Origin: Pseudomonas putida
GTDB lineage: Bacteria; Pseudomonadota; Gammaproteobacteria; Pseudomonadales; Pseudomonadaceae
Reading direction: 5' to 3'
DNA length: 64,000 nt
Assembly (NCBI RefSeq): GCF_001976065.1
Contig: NZ_MNAH01000003.1
Coordinates: 798,521-862,520, forward strand
The notes under the pieces were generated by a model. It saw only the letters and a list, made by a program, of their open reading frames with translations. It was not told where the DNA came from and ran no database searches. Shown here one piece after another: positions 7,110-16,177 of the stretch. The position numbers were made by a program, and so were the translations under genes. How positions within the stretch are numbered: the first letter of the stretch is position 1; each line of letters opens with the position of its first letter.

Positions 7110-9701
7110 ATGTCATCGCGTAAATTTGGACTCAACCTGGTGGTGGTGCTCGCCATCGCTGCCTTGTTTACCGGCTTCTGGGCGCTGATCAATCGCCCGG
7201 TGACCGCCCCCAACTGGCCCGAACAGATCTCCGGCTTCTCGTACTCACCTTTCCAGCAGGGTCAATTCCCACAGAAAGAGCAGTACCCGACCGACGATCA
7301 AATGCGTCGTGACCTGGAGATCATGAGCAAGCTGACGGACAACATCCGTACTTACTCGGTCGATGGCACGCTGGAGAACATTCCCAAACTGGCGGAAGAG
7401 TTCGGCCTGCGGGTGACGCTGGGAATCTGGATCAGCCCGGACCAGGAGCGCAACGAGCGCGAAATCACCCGCGCCATCGAAATCGCCAATACCTCACGCA
7501 GTGTGGTTCGCGTGGTGGTCGGTAACGAAGCGATCTTCCGCAAGGAAATCACTGCCCAGGAACTCAGCGTCATGCTGGACCGCGTCCGCGCCGCCGTGAA
7601 GGTGCCGGTGACCACGTCCGAACAGTGGCACGTCTGGAAAGAGCACCCGGAACTGGCCAAGCACGTCGACCTGATCGCCGCCCACGTGCTGCCGTACTGG
7701 GAATTCATCCCGATGGACAAGGCCGGGCAGTTCGTCCTCGATCGCGCCCGCGACCTGAAGAAGATGTTCCCGAAAAAGCCGCTGCTGCTGTCCGAAGTGG
7801 GCTGGCCGAGCAACGGCCGCATGCGCGGAGGCGCCGATGCGTCGCCGGCAGACCAGGCGATCTACCTGAGAACCCTGGTCAACAAGCTCAACCGCCAGGG
7901 CTTCAACTACTTCGTGATCGAAGCGTTCGACCAACCGTGGAAGGCCAGCGATGAAGGCTCGGTGGGTGCTTATTGGGGCGTGTTCAACGCCGCGCGCCAA
8001 CAGAAATTCAACTTCGAAGGCCCGGTGGTCGCCATTCCGCAATGGCGTGTGCTGGCTATCGGCTCGGTGGTGCTGGCTTTGCTGTCGCTGACCTTGCTGA
8101 TGATCGACGGCTCGGCCCTGCGTCAGCGTGGCCGTACCTTCCTGACCTTCATCGCGTTCCTCTGCGGTTCGGTGCTGGTGTGGATCGGTTATGACTACAG
8201 CCAGCAATACAGCACTTGGTTCAGCCTGACCGTAGGATTCCTGCTAGCGCTTGGTGCGCTCGGTGTATTCATCGTATTGCTGACCGAGGCCCATGAACTG
8301 GCCGAAGCCGTGTGGGTGCACAAGCGCCGACGCGAGTTCCTGCCGGTGGAAGGCGACTCCAGCTACCGTCCAAAAGTGTCGATCCACGTGCCTTGCTACA
8401 ACGAGCCACCGGAGATGGTCAAACAGACCCTCAACGCCCTGGCCAACCTCGACTATCCGGACTTCGAAGTCCTGATCATCGACAACAACACCAAGGACCC
8501 GGCGGTCTGGGAACCGGTGCGCGATTACTGCGCAACCCTCGGTCCGCGCTTCAAGTTCTTCCACGTCGCACCCTTGGCCGGTTTCAAGGGCGGCGCGCTG
8601 AACTACCTGATTCCGCACACCGCCAAGGATGCGGAAGTGATCGCCGTGATCGACTCCGATTACTGCGTGCACCCCAACTGGCTCAAGCACATGGTGCCGC
8701 ACTTCGCCGATCCGAAGATCGCCGTGGTGCAATCGCCGCAGGATTACCGCGACCAGAACGAAAGCACCTTCAAGAAGCTTTGCTACGCGGAATACAAAGG
8801 CTTCTTCCACATCGGCATGGTCACCCGCAACGACCGTGACGCGATCATCCAGCACGGCACCATGACCATGACCCGCCGCTCGGTGCTCGAAGAACTGGGC
8901 TGGGCCGACTGGTGCATCTGCGAAGACGCCGAACTGGGCTTGCGCGTGTTCGAAAAAGGCCTGTCGGCGGCGTATTACCACGACAGCTACGGCAAAGGCT
9001 TGATGCCCGATACCTTCATCGACTTCAAGAAACAGCGTTTCCGCTGGGCCTACGGCGCCATCCAGATCATCAAGCGCCACACCGCCAGCCTGCTGCGCGG
9101 CAAGGACACCCAACTGACGCGCGGCCAGCGCTACCACTTCCTCGCGGGCTGGTTACCGTGGGTGGCCGATGGCATGAACATCTTCTTCACCGTCGGCGCA
9201 TTGTTGTGGTCGGCGGCGATGATCATCGTGCCGCAACGGGTCGACCCGCCGCTGCTGATTTTCGCCATCCCGCCCTTGGCGCTGTTCGTGTTCAAGGTCG
9301 GCAAGATCATCTTCCTCTACCGTCGTGCGGTGGGCGTGAACCTCAAGGATGCATTCTGCGCGGCGCTGGCCGGGCTGGCCTTGTCGCACACCATCGCCAA
9401 GGCAGTGCTGTACGGCTTCTTCACCAGCAGCATTCCGTTCTTCCGCACGCCGAAAAACGCCGATAACCACGGCTTTTGGGTGGCGATTTCCGAGGCTCGA
9501 GAAGAAGTGTTCATCATGTTGCTGTTGTGGGGCGCGGCCCTGGGCATTTACCTGGTGAACGGCATGCCGAGCAACGACATGCGCTTCTGGGTGACCATGT
9601 TGCTGGTGCAGTCGCTGCCGTACCTGGCCGCGCTGATCATGGCGTTCCTGTCGTCGCTGCCGAAACCGTCGGTCGAGGGGCAAACGGCACCGGTGGTCTA
9701 A
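7110..9701 (+). CDS. ndvB: NdvB-type beta-(1,3)-glucan synthase: GH17 domain fused to GT2
   Basis: An 863-residue inner-membrane enzyme. After one N-terminal helix (about residues 9-28) there is a periplasmic GH17 glycoside hydrolase/transglucosylase-like domain (GNEAIF, LLSEVGWPSNG, IEAFDQPWKA; about 40-300). Two membrane segments follow, then a cytoplasmic GT2 domain with VIDSDYC, CEDAELG and the QRFRW (QxxRW) motif, and then several C-terminal helices. This architecture and the position next to dapE match P. aeruginosa ndvB, which makes periplasmic glucans linked to biofilm antibiotic tolerance. The start is ATG 7110 (MSSRKFGLN); the frame is open upstream to 6978, but that stretch is not protein-like. 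Confidence 0.85.
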   Translation: MSSRKFGLNLVVVLAIAALFTGFWALINRPVTAPNWPEQISGFSYSPFQQGQFPQKEQYPTDDQMRRDLEIMSKLTDNIRTYSVDGTLENIPKLAEEFGLRVTLGIWISPDQERNEREITRAIEIANTSRSVVRVVVGNEAIFRKEITAQELSVMLDRVRAAVKVPVTTSEQWHVWKEHPELAKHVDLIAAHVLPYWEFIPMDKAGQFVLDRARDLKKMFPKKPLLLSEVGWPSNGRMRGGADASPADQAIYLRTLVNKLNRQGFNYFVIEAFDQPWKASDEGSVGAYWGVFNAARQQKFNFEGPVVAIPQWRVLAIGSVVLALLSLTLLMIDGSALRQRGRTFLTFIAFLCGSVLVWIGYDYSQQYSTWFSLTVGFLLALGALGVFIVLLTEAHELAEAVWVHKRRREFLPVEGDSSYRPKVSIHVPCYNEPPEMVKQTLNALANLDYPDFEVLIIDNNTKDPAVWEPVRDYCATLGPRFKFFHVAPLAGFKGGALNYLIPHTAKDAEVIAVIDSDYCVHPNWLKHMVPHFADPKIAVVQSPQDYRDQNESTFKKLCYAEYKGFFHIGMVTRNDRDAIIQHGTMTMTRRSVLEELGWADWCICEDAELGLRVFEKGLSAAYYHDSYGKGLMPDTFIDFKKQRFRWAYGAIQIIKRHTASLLRGKDTQLTRGQRYHFLAGWLPWVADGMNIFFTVGALLWSAAMIIVPQRVDPPLLIFAIPPLALFVFKVGKIIFLYRRAVGVNLKDAFCAALAGLALSHTIAKAVLYGFFTSSIPFFRTPKNADNHGFWVAISEAREEVFIMLLLWGAALGIYLVNGMPSNDMRFWVTMLLVQSLPYLAALIMAFLSSLPKPSVEGQTAPVV

Positions 9702-9718
9702 ATCAGCCCGGATGCACT

Positions 9719-9748
9719 AAACGGCGGCCAATGGTCGCCGTTTTGCTT
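9719..9748 (+). terminator. Rho-independent terminator of ndvB
   Basis: AAACGGCG (9719-9726) pairs with CGCCGTTT (9736-9743), and inner GCC/GGT pairs extend the stem. It is followed by TTTTGCTTTA and lies 17 bases after the ndvB stop. Confidence 0.75.
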
Positions 9749-9801
9749 TAAGATAACCGCCATTTTGCGCGCCCAGCGGCCTTATGGCCCGACCCAATAC
9801 C

Positions 9802-9892
9802 TGTGGGAGCCAGCCTGCTGGCGATGAGTCCGTCACATTCAACAACTATGTTGGCTGACAGACCGCCATCGCGAGCAGGCTCGCTCCCGCAT
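9802..9892. repeat. REP doublet in the dapE leader
   Basis: TGTGGGAGCCAGCCTGCTGGCGATG pairs with an inverted CATCGCGAGCAGGCTCGCTCCCGCA copy. The repeat ends 21 bases before the dapE start codon. An open frame runs through it into dapE, but REP sequence is not coding. Confidence 0.8.
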
Positions 9893-9913
9893 TTACAGCT
9901 TCCGGAGTTTTCC

Positions 9914-11065
9914 ATGACGGCCCACGCCGACCTTTCGCCGACCCTTCAACTCGCCATCGACCTGATCCGCCGTCCGTCCGTGACCCCGGTCGATGCCGAT
10001 TGCCAGAAGCAGATGATGCAGCGCCTGGGCGATGCCGGTTTTGCCCTGGAACCGATGCGCATCGAAGATGTGGATAACTTCTGGGCCACCCACGGCAAAC
10101 ACGATGGGCCCGTGCTGTGCTTCGCCGGCCACACCGACGTGGTGCCGACCGGTCCCGTGACGGCCTGGCAGATCGACCCGTTCAACGCGGTGATCGACGA
10201 GCACGGCATGCTCTGCGGCCGCGGCGCGGCGGACATGAAAGGCAGCCTGGCGTCGATGACCGTGGCCGCCGAGCGTTTCGTCGCCGACTACCCGGACCAC
10301 AAGGGTAAGGTCGCCTTCCTGATCACCAGCGATGAAGAAGGCCCGGCGCATCACGGCACCAAGGCGGTGGTTGAACGCCTGGCCGCGCGCAAGGAGCGTC
10401 TGGACTGGTGCATCGTCGGCGAACCGTCGAGCACCACCCTGGTCGGTGACGTGGTCAAGAACGGCCGTCGCGGCTCCCTCGGCGCCAAGCTTACCGTACG
10501 CGGTGTTCAGGGCCACGTGGCCTACCCGCACCTGGCGAAGAACCCGATCCACCTTGCAGCTCCGGCCTTGGCCGAACTGGCCGCCGAGCACTGGGACCAC
10601 GGCAACGATTTCTTCCCGCCGACCAGTTTCCAGATTTCCAACGTCAACTCCGGGACCGGCGCGACCAACGTGATCCCGGGTGACCTGATCGCGGTGTTCA
10701 ACTTTCGCTTCTCCACCGAATCCACCGTCGAAGGCCTGCAGAAGCGCGTCGCCGATATCCTCGACAAGCATGGCCTGGACTGGCACATCGATTGGGCATT
10801 GTCCGGCCTGCCGTTCCTCACCGAACCGGGCGCGCTGCTCGATGCGGTGTCGTCGAGCATCAAGGACATCACCGGTCGGGAAACCAAGGCGTCCACCAGT
10901 GGTGGTACCTCCGATGGCCGCTTCATCGCGACCATGGGCACGCAAGTGGTTGAGCTGGGGCCGGTCAACGCGACCATCCACCAGGTCAATGAGCGGGTGC
11001 TGGCGGCCGATCTCGATGTGCTCACCGAAATCTACTACCAGACCCTGATCAAGTTGCTCGCCTGA
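9914..11065 (+). CDS. dapE: Succinyl-diaminopimelate desuccinylase
   Basis: Di-zinc M20-family amidohydrolase of 383 residues that removes succinate from N-succinyl-LL-DAP, the step after DapC. Zinc-ligand motifs are visible: [22 protein letters not shown] (bridging Asp), TSDEEGPA (catalytic Glu and a ligand Glu) and a C-terminal [14 protein letters not shown] histidine. The start is ATG 9914 (MTAHADLSP), with GGAG 7 bases upstream. The stop overlaps the next gene's ATG by one base (TGATG), suggesting translational coupling with the RNA methyltransferase. Confidence 0.95.
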   Translation: MTAHADLSPTLQLAIDLIRRPSVTPVDADCQKQMMQRLGDAGFALEPMRIEDVDNFWATHGKHDGPVLCFAGHTDVVPTGPVTAWQIDPFNAVIDEHGMLCGRGAADMKGSLASMTVAAERFVADYPDHKGKVAFLITSDEEGPAHHGTKAVVERLAARKERLDWCIVGEPSSTTLVGDVVKNGRRGSLGAKLTVRGVQGHVAYPHLAKNPIHLAAPALAELAAEHWDHGNDFFPPTSFQISNVNSGTGATNVIPGDLIAVFNFRFSTESTVEGLQKRVADILDKHGLDWHIDWALSGLPFLTEPGALLDAVSSSIKDITGRETKASTSGGTSDGRFIATMGTQVVELGPVNATIHQVNERVLAADLDVLTEIYYQTLIKLLA

Positions 11066-11874
11066 TGCTGGCATGTCCGATCTGCAGCGAACCGCTGAGC
11101 GCGGTGGACAACGGCGTGGCCTGCCCCGCCGGGCATCGTTTCGACCGCGCGCGCCAGGGTTACCTGAACCTGTTGCCGGTGCAGCACAAGAACAGCCGCG
11201 ACCCTGGGGATAACCAGGCGATGGTCGAGGCCCGCCGCGACTTCCTCAACGCCGGCCATTATGCGCCGGTGGCCAAGCGCCTCGCGGAACTGGCTGCCGG
11301 CTACGCGCCACAGCGCTGGGTGGACATCGGTTGTGGCGAGGGCTATTACACCGCGCAAATCGCCGACGCCTTGCCGGACGCCGACGGCTACGCCCTGGAC
11401 ATTTCCCGGGAAGCGGTCAAGCGTGCCTGCAAACGCAATCCCGGACTCACCTGGTTAATCGCCAGCATGGCCCGCGTGCCGCTCGCGTCGGGCAGCTGCC
11501 AGTTCCTGGCCAGTGTCTTCAGCCCGCTGGATTGGGAAGAAGCCAAGCGCCTGCTCAGCCCCGGCGGCGGCCTGATGAAAGTCGGGCCGACCAGCGGCCA
11601 CCTGATGGAGCTGCGTGAGCGGCTGTACGACGAAGTCCGCGAGTACATCGACGACAAGCACCTGGACCTGGTGCCCGAAGGCATGGCACTGGCACACAGC
11701 GAAACCCTGACATTCAAACTGACGCTTGCCAGCGGTCAGGACCGGGCGAACCTGCTGGCCATGACGCCCCACGGCTGGCGTGCCAGTGCCGAACGCCGGG
11801 CAGCGGTTGTCGATCAGGTCGAACCTTTCGAGGTCACCGTGTCGATGCGCTACGATTATTTCGTACTTCAATAA
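11065..11874 (+). CDS. rlmA: RlmA-type 23S rRNA (guanine-N1)-methyltransferase
   Basis: A 269-residue SAM-dependent methyltransferase. The N-terminus carries the RlmA zinc site (CPIC … CPAGH, Cys4, Cys7, Cys20, His24) followed by FDRARQGYLNLLP. The SAM-binding motif I is WVDIGCGEGYYT near residue 90, with the late motif FSPLDWEEAKRLL. E. coli RlmA methylates G745 of 23S rRNA; the same target is likely. It overlaps dapE by one base. Confidence 0.88.
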   Translation: MLACPICSEPLSAVDNGVACPAGHRFDRARQGYLNLLPVQHKNSRDPGDNQAMVEARRDFLNAGHYAPVAKRLAELAAGYAPQRWVDIGCGEGYYTAQIADALPDADGYALDISREAVKRACKRNPGLTWLIASMARVPLASGSCQFLASVFSPLDWEEAKRLLSPGGGLMKVGPTSGHLMELRERLYDEVREYIDDKHLDLVPEGMALAHSETLTFKLTLASGQDRANLLAMTPHGWRASAERRAAVVDQVEPFEVTVSMRYDYFVLQ

Positions 11875-11958
11875 CTTCAAACATTTTTGGCCTTGGGCAA
11901 CGGCCCGAGACCGGCTAAATCCGCGAATGGATTTTTCAGACACGCAGTGAGGACATCC

Positions 11959-12336
11959 ATGCGCCAACCCGATATCGAGATTTACCTGAAAGACGCCGAC
12001 GTCGACCACAAGGCCATCTCGGCCTGGCTCGGCACGGCATTGGGCCCGTGCACCGACTGGGTGCAGAAAGGCCAGACCTACAAATGCAAGGCTGGCAACG
12101 TGCCAGTAACCTGGTTGCCCAAGGCCGTAGGGAAATGGAACAGCCTGTACCTGGAAAGCGACCAGACGCCGTGGGACGACGATATCGCCTGCGCCCGCGC
12201 CGCGTTCGCCGCACTCAACGTCGAAGTGCGCTGCGCACCGGGTAGCTGGGTCGAGGAAGAAGGTGAAGAGACGGCGGATCGCTGGATTCGCATCAGCGCC
12301 GACGGTGAAGAAGAGATCACCTGGAAAACCGCGTAA
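11959..12336 (+). CDS. Conserved hypothetical protein, 125 aa
   Basis: A soluble, acidic protein with no signal peptide or membrane segment. The sequence has several Trp residues (ISAWLGTALGPCTDW, WNSLYLESDQTPWDDD) and a C-terminal acidic stretch (EEEGEETADRW) ending in EEITWKTA. The start is ATG 11959 (MRQPDIEIYL), with GAGGAC upstream. It follows rlmA in the same direction after 84 bases. I do not recognise a functional domain; I recall a similar small gene at this place (between rlmA and a cold-shock gene) in P. aeruginosa, so it is probably genus-conserved. Confidence 0.75.
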   Translation: MRQPDIEIYLKDADVDHKAISAWLGTALGPCTDWVQKGQTYKCKAGNVPVTWLPKAVGKWNSLYLESDQTPWDDDIACARAAFAALNVEVRCAPGSWVEEEGEETADRWIRISADGEEEITWKTA

Positions 12337-12351
12337 ACGACGCCAATCACA

Positions 12352-12441
12352 TGTGGGAGCGGGCTTGCTCGCGAATGCGGTCTGTCAGTCGCCATCAACA
12401 TTGACTGACACACCGCATTCGCGAGCAAGCCCGCTCCCACA
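12352..12441. repeat. REP doublet
   Basis: TGTGGGAGCGGGCTTGCTCGCGAAT (from 12352) and its inverse (to 12441) form a near-perfect inverted pair. It lies between the convergent ends of the 125-aa hypothetical gene and the cold-shock gene. Confidence 0.85.
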
Positions 12442-12469
12442 TTGGTTCTGGGTGATCTGAAGATCCGAG

Positions 12470-12679
12470 TTACAGACCTACCACATCCTCAGCCTGCAAG
12501 CCCTTCTCGCCGGTCACCACCGCGTATTCCACCTGCTGACCCTCGGTCAGCGAGCGATGCCCTTCCCCGCGAATCGCGCGGTAATGCACGAACACGTCCA
12601 CCCCGTCCTCGCGCTGAATAAAGCCGTAGCCCTTGGCGTCGTTGAACCACTTCACATTGCCGGTTTCGCGCGTAACCAT
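12470..12679 (-). CDS. Cold-shock-domain protein (CspA family)
   Basis: A 69-residue single cold-shock domain that binds single-stranded nucleic acid. RNP1 (KGYGFIQ) and RNP2 (VDVFVHY) are present, along with the N-terminal [11 protein letters not shown]. The start is ATG 12679 ([12 protein letters not shown]), preceded by a G-rich GGGGGT Shine-Dalgarno; in-frame codons further upstream do not look like protein. The second RNP reads [12 protein letters not shown] rather than the usual VFVHFSAI, a minor subfamily difference. It is divergent from plsB, with 165 bases between starts. Confidence 0.92.
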   Translation of the reverse strand: MVTRETGNVKWFNDAKGYGFIQREDGVDVFVHYRAIRGEGHRSLTEGQQVEYAVVTGEKGLQAEDVVGL

Positions 12680-12844
12680 GTCAGTACCCCCGTTGTTTTT
12701 ATTTTGAGCGGCCGAGTATATGACACACACAAAAAGTCTCAACTACAGATTGGTTGACTGCTTTTTTGCCGATTTTCAGCGAATCCGGCACACTATCGAG
12801 CGCCCGAGCAAACGCTCGGTTTTATTCACTCACGCAGAAGCCGT

Positions 12845-15340
12845 ATGACCCGCTCCCCGTTCCGCCGTCTTGTGTTTGGCACCCTGCGCCGGCTGTTGTA
12901 CCTCTGGGTTCGCTCGGAGACGATCAACCAGTCGTCGTTCACCCTCAACCTCGACCGCAGTCGTCCGGTGTTCTACGTTCTGCAAAATCCTTCGCTGACC
13001 GACCTCGCCGTGGTCGACACCGAATGCACCAAGGCCGGCCTGCCGCGCCCGGTGCTGCCAGTCTCGGTGGGCAACCTGCTGGAACCGGCCGCGTTCTTCT
13101 ACCTGACCCCGGACCCGGACTGGCTAGGCCGCCAGGACAAGCGCGGCGCACCGCCCACCCTGACCCGCCTGGTCAGCGCCTTGAGCCAGAACGCTGCCGA
13201 AGACGCGCAGATCATTCCCGTCAGCGTGTTCTGGGGCCAGTCGCCGGACAGCGAAAACAGTCCATGGAAGCTGTTGTTCGCCGACAGCTGGGCCGTCACC
13301 GGGCGTTTGCGTCGCTTGCTCAGCATCATCGTGCTGGGCCGCAAGACCCGCGTGCAGTTCTCCGCGCCGATCCACCTGCGCGAACTGATCGAGCACAACA
13401 AGGGCCACGAGCGCACCGTGCGCATGGCCCAGCGCATTTTGCGGGTGCACTTTCGCAACCTCAAAGCCGCCGTCATCGGACCGGATATTTCCCACCGGCG
13501 CAATCTGGTCAAGGGCCTGGTCAACCAGCCGCTGGTCAAGCAAGCGATCCTCGACGAAGCCGAGCGTGAAAACATCTCTGCGGAAAAAGCCAAGGCCCAA
13601 GCCCTGCGCTACGGCAACGAGATCGCCTCGGACTACACCTACACTGCGATCCGCTTCATGGAAGTGGTGCTGAGCTGGTTCTGGAACAAGATCTACGACG
13701 GCATCAAGGTCAACAACATCGAAGGGGTGCAAAAAGTCGCCCCGGGGTACGAAGTGATCTACGTACCCTGCCACCGCAGCCATATCGACTACCTGCTGCT
13801 GTCCTATCTGTTGTTCCGCAATGGCCTGACCCCGCCGCACATCGCCGCCGGGATCAACCTCAACATGCCGGGGATCGGTGGCCTGCTGCGTCGCGGCGGT
13901 GCGTTTTTCATGCGCCGCACCTTCAAGGGCAACCCGCTGTACACCTCGGTATTCAACGAATACCTGCACACCCTCTTCACCAAAGGCTTCCCGGTCGAAT
14001 ACTTCGTCGAGGGCGGCCGCTCACGCACCGGGCGCATGCTGCAACCGAAGACCGGGATGCTGGCGATTACCTTGCGCAGCTTCCTGCGTTCGTCGCGCAT
14101 GCCCATCGTCTTCGTACCGGTGTACATCGGTTACGAGCGCGTGCTGGAAGGCCGCACCTACCTTGGCGAGTTGCGGGGCGCGACCAAGAAGAAAGAATCG
14201 ATCTTCGACATCTTCAAAGTCATCGGCGCACTCAAGCAGCGCTTCGGGCAAGTGGCGGTGAACTTCGGCGAGCCGATCAAACTCGCGCAATTCCTCGACA
14301 GCGAGCAGCCGGACTGGCGCACGCAGGCACTGGGCCCGCAGTTCAAACCGGCCTGGCTCAACGAAACCACCAACCGCCTCGGTGAAAAAGTCGCCCGGCA
14401 CTTGAACGAAGCGGCGGCGATCAACCCGGTCAACCTGGTTGCGCTGGCGCTGCTGTCCACCAGCCGCCTGGCCCTGGACGATCGCGCAATGGCGCGTGTC
14501 CTCGACCTGTACCTGGCGTTGTTGCGCAAAGTCCCGTACTCGCCGCACACCACGCTGCCGGACGGCGATGGTCGCGCTCTGATTGAGCACGTGAAGGACA
14601 TGGACCTGCTGTCCGAGCAAAGCGACGCCCTGGGCAAGATTCTCTACCTGGACGAGCAGAACGCCGTCCTGATGACCTACTACCGCAACAACGTGCTGCA
14701 CATCTTTGCGCTGCCGTCGCTGCTCGCGAGTTTCTTCCAGAGCGCGTCGCGCATGAGCCGCGAACAGGTCCTGCGCTACACCCGTGCGCTGTACCCCTAC
14801 CTGCAAGCGGAGTTGTTCATTCGCTGGTCGCTGGACGAACTGGACGCGGTGATCGACCAGTGGCTGGAAGCCTTCGTCGAGCAAGGCTTGCTGCGTTTCG
14901 AAAACAACGTGTACCTGCGCCCGGCGCCAAGCTCGCGGCATTTTGTGCTGCTGACGCTGCTGTCGAAAAGCATCGCCCAGACGTTGCAGCGTTTCTACAT
15001 GACCGTGTCCTTGCTGCTCAACAGCGGCCAGAACAGCATCAGCGCCGAAGAGCTGGAAGACCTGTGCACGGTCATGGCCCAGCGCCTGTCGATACTGCAT
15101 GGCTTGAACGCCCCGGAATTCTTCGACAAGAGCCTGTTCCGCCACTTCATCCAGACGATGCTCGACCTTCAAGTGCTCAAGCGCGACGAGGCCGGCAAGC
15201 TGAGCTATCACGAGCTGCTCGGCGAACTGGCCGAAGGCGCGGCCAAACGGGTGTTGCCGGCAGAGATTCGCTTGTCGATCCGTCAGGTGGCGTTGCATCG
15301 CAGCGAAGATGCGGCGGATCAGCCCACGCCAACCGTCTAG
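12845..15340 (+). CDS. plsB: Glycerol-3-phosphate O-acyltransferase
   Basis: A membrane-bound enzyme of 831 residues that acylates the sn-1 position of glycerol-3-phosphate, the first step of phospholipid synthesis. The acyltransferase blocks are all visible: the catalytic HX4D in [13 protein letters not shown] (about residue 305), [13 protein letters not shown], the [11 protein letters not shown] block, and [15 protein letters not shown]. The length matches the PlsB family (about 800-840). The start is ATG 12845 ([10 protein letters not shown]). The large C-terminal region is helical and less conserved. Confidence 0.95.
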   Translation: MTRSPFRRLVFGTLRRLLYLWVRSETINQSSFTLNLDRSRPVFYVLQNPSLTDLAVVDTECTKAGLPRPVLPVSVGNLLEPAAFFYLTPDPDWLGRQDKRGAPPTLTRLVSALSQNAAEDAQIIPVSVFWGQSPDSENSPWKLLFADSWAVTGRLRRLLSIIVLGRKTRVQFSAPIHLRELIEHNKGHERTVRMAQRILRVHFRNLKAAVIGPDISHRRNLVKGLVNQPLVKQAILDEAERENISAEKAKAQALRYGNEIASDYTYTAIRFMEVVLSWFWNKIYDGIKVNNIEGVQKVAPGYEVIYVPCHRSHIDYLLLSYLLFRNGLTPPHIAAGINLNMPGIGGLLRRGGAFFMRRTFKGNPLYTSVFNEYLHTLFTKGFPVEYFVEGGRSRTGRMLQPKTGMLAITLRSFLRSSRMPIVFVPVYIGYERVLEGRTYLGELRGATKKKESIFDIFKVIGALKQRFGQVAVNFGEPIKLAQFLDSEQPDWRTQALGPQFKPAWLNETTNRLGEKVARHLNEAAAINPVNLVALALLSTSRLALDDRAMARVLDLYLALLRKVPYSPHTTLPDGDGRALIEHVKDMDLLSEQSDALGKILYLDEQNAVLMTYYRNNVLHIFALPSLLASFFQSASRMSREQVLRYTRALYPYLQAELFIRWSLDELDAVIDQWLEAFVEQGLLRFENNVYLRPAPSSRHFVLLTLLSKSIAQTLQRFYMTVSLLLNSGQNSISAEELEDLCTVMAQRLSILHGLNAPEFFDKSLFRHFIQTMLDLQVLKRDEAGKLSYHELLGELAEGAAKRVLPAEIRLSIRQVALHRSEDAADQPTPTV

Positions 15341-15379
15341 ATTGACTCGCCCAGAATTTTTTTGAAAAAGGAAGTTGCC

Positions 15380-16069
15380 ATGTTCCGCCCCACCCTAAGC
15401 TTTGCCGGCCTGTGCGCAGGCTTGATGATCTCCGCCAGCGCCGCGGCACTGTCCCTCAGCGACCTGTCGCAGAAAGACGCCACCGGCGGGCTCAAGGACG
15501 CCCTGACCCAAGGCGCGCAACTGGCCGTGAAACAACTCGGCACCCCGGGTGGCTTCAGCAACAACCCGGAGGTGAAAATCGAGCTGCCGGGCAAACTGGG
15601 CAAGGTCGCCAGCAAAATGAAACAGTTCGGCATGGGTGATCAGGTCGACCAACTGGAAACCAGCATGAACAAAGCGGCGGAAAACGCCGTGACCCAGGCC
15701 CAGCCAATCCTCGTCGATGCGGTGAAGAAAATGACCGTGGAAGACGCCAAGGGCATCCTCAGCGGCGGCAATGACTCGGCCACCCAATACCTGAACAAGA
15801 CCAGCCGCGAACAAATCCGCATCAAATTCCTGCCGATCGTCAAGCAAGCCACCGACCAGGTCGGCCTGGCCCAGCAGTACAACTCCTTCGCCGGCCAGGC
15901 CGCGACCATGGGCGTGATCGACGCGAAGAATGCCAACGTCGAAAACTATGTGACCGAACAGGCGTTGAATGGCTTGTTCGAGATGATCGGCAAACAGGAA
16001 GAAACCATCCGCCAGAACCCGGCGGCGGCGGCGACCAGTTTGGCCAAGAAAGTATTTGGTACGCTCTAA
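15380..16069 (+). CDS. DUF4197 domain-containing exported protein
   Basis: A 229-residue protein with a Sec signal peptide (hydrophobic core LCAGLMISASAAAL, likely cleavage after ASA-like residues near 20-24). The mature part is mostly helical and matches my memory of DUF4197 (LSDLSQKDATGGLKDALTQGA near the start; a central GILSGGNDSATQYL; a C-terminal ALNGLFEMIGKQEETIRQNP). The start is ATG 15380, with GGAAG 6 bases upstream. It lies 39 bases after plsB and may be cotranscribed. Function is unknown. Confidence 0.8.
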   Translation: MFRPTLSFAGLCAGLMISASAAALSLSDLSQKDATGGLKDALTQGAQLAVKQLGTPGGFSNNPEVKIELPGKLGKVASKMKQFGMGDQVDQLETSMNKAAENAVTQAQPILVDAVKKMTVEDAKGILSGGNDSATQYLNKTSREQIRIKFLPIVKQATDQVGLAQQYNSFAGQAATMGVIDAKNANVENYVTEQALNGLFEMIGKQEETIRQNPAAAATSLAKKVFGTL

Positions 16070-16085
16070 ACCTCACCGAAAAACC

Positions 16086-16175
16086 TGTGGGAGCGAGCCT
16101 GCTCGCGATGAGGCCCGTTCAGTCAACATAAATGTTGGCAGGCTTACCGTCTTCGCGAGCAGGCTCGCTCCCACA
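16086..16175. repeat. REP doublet
   Basis: TGTGGGAGCGAGCCTGCTCGCGATG and an inverted copy ending CTCGCTCCCACA lie between the convergent DUF4197 and Fic genes. The Fic stop codon is only 3 bases past the repeat. Confidence 0.85.
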
Positions 16176-16177
16176 AA

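Noticed and set aside
9803..9913. N-terminal extension of dapE through the REP doublet
   Set aside because: The same peptide pattern appears wherever a REP is translated; the Shine-Dalgarno and family alignment support ATG 9914.
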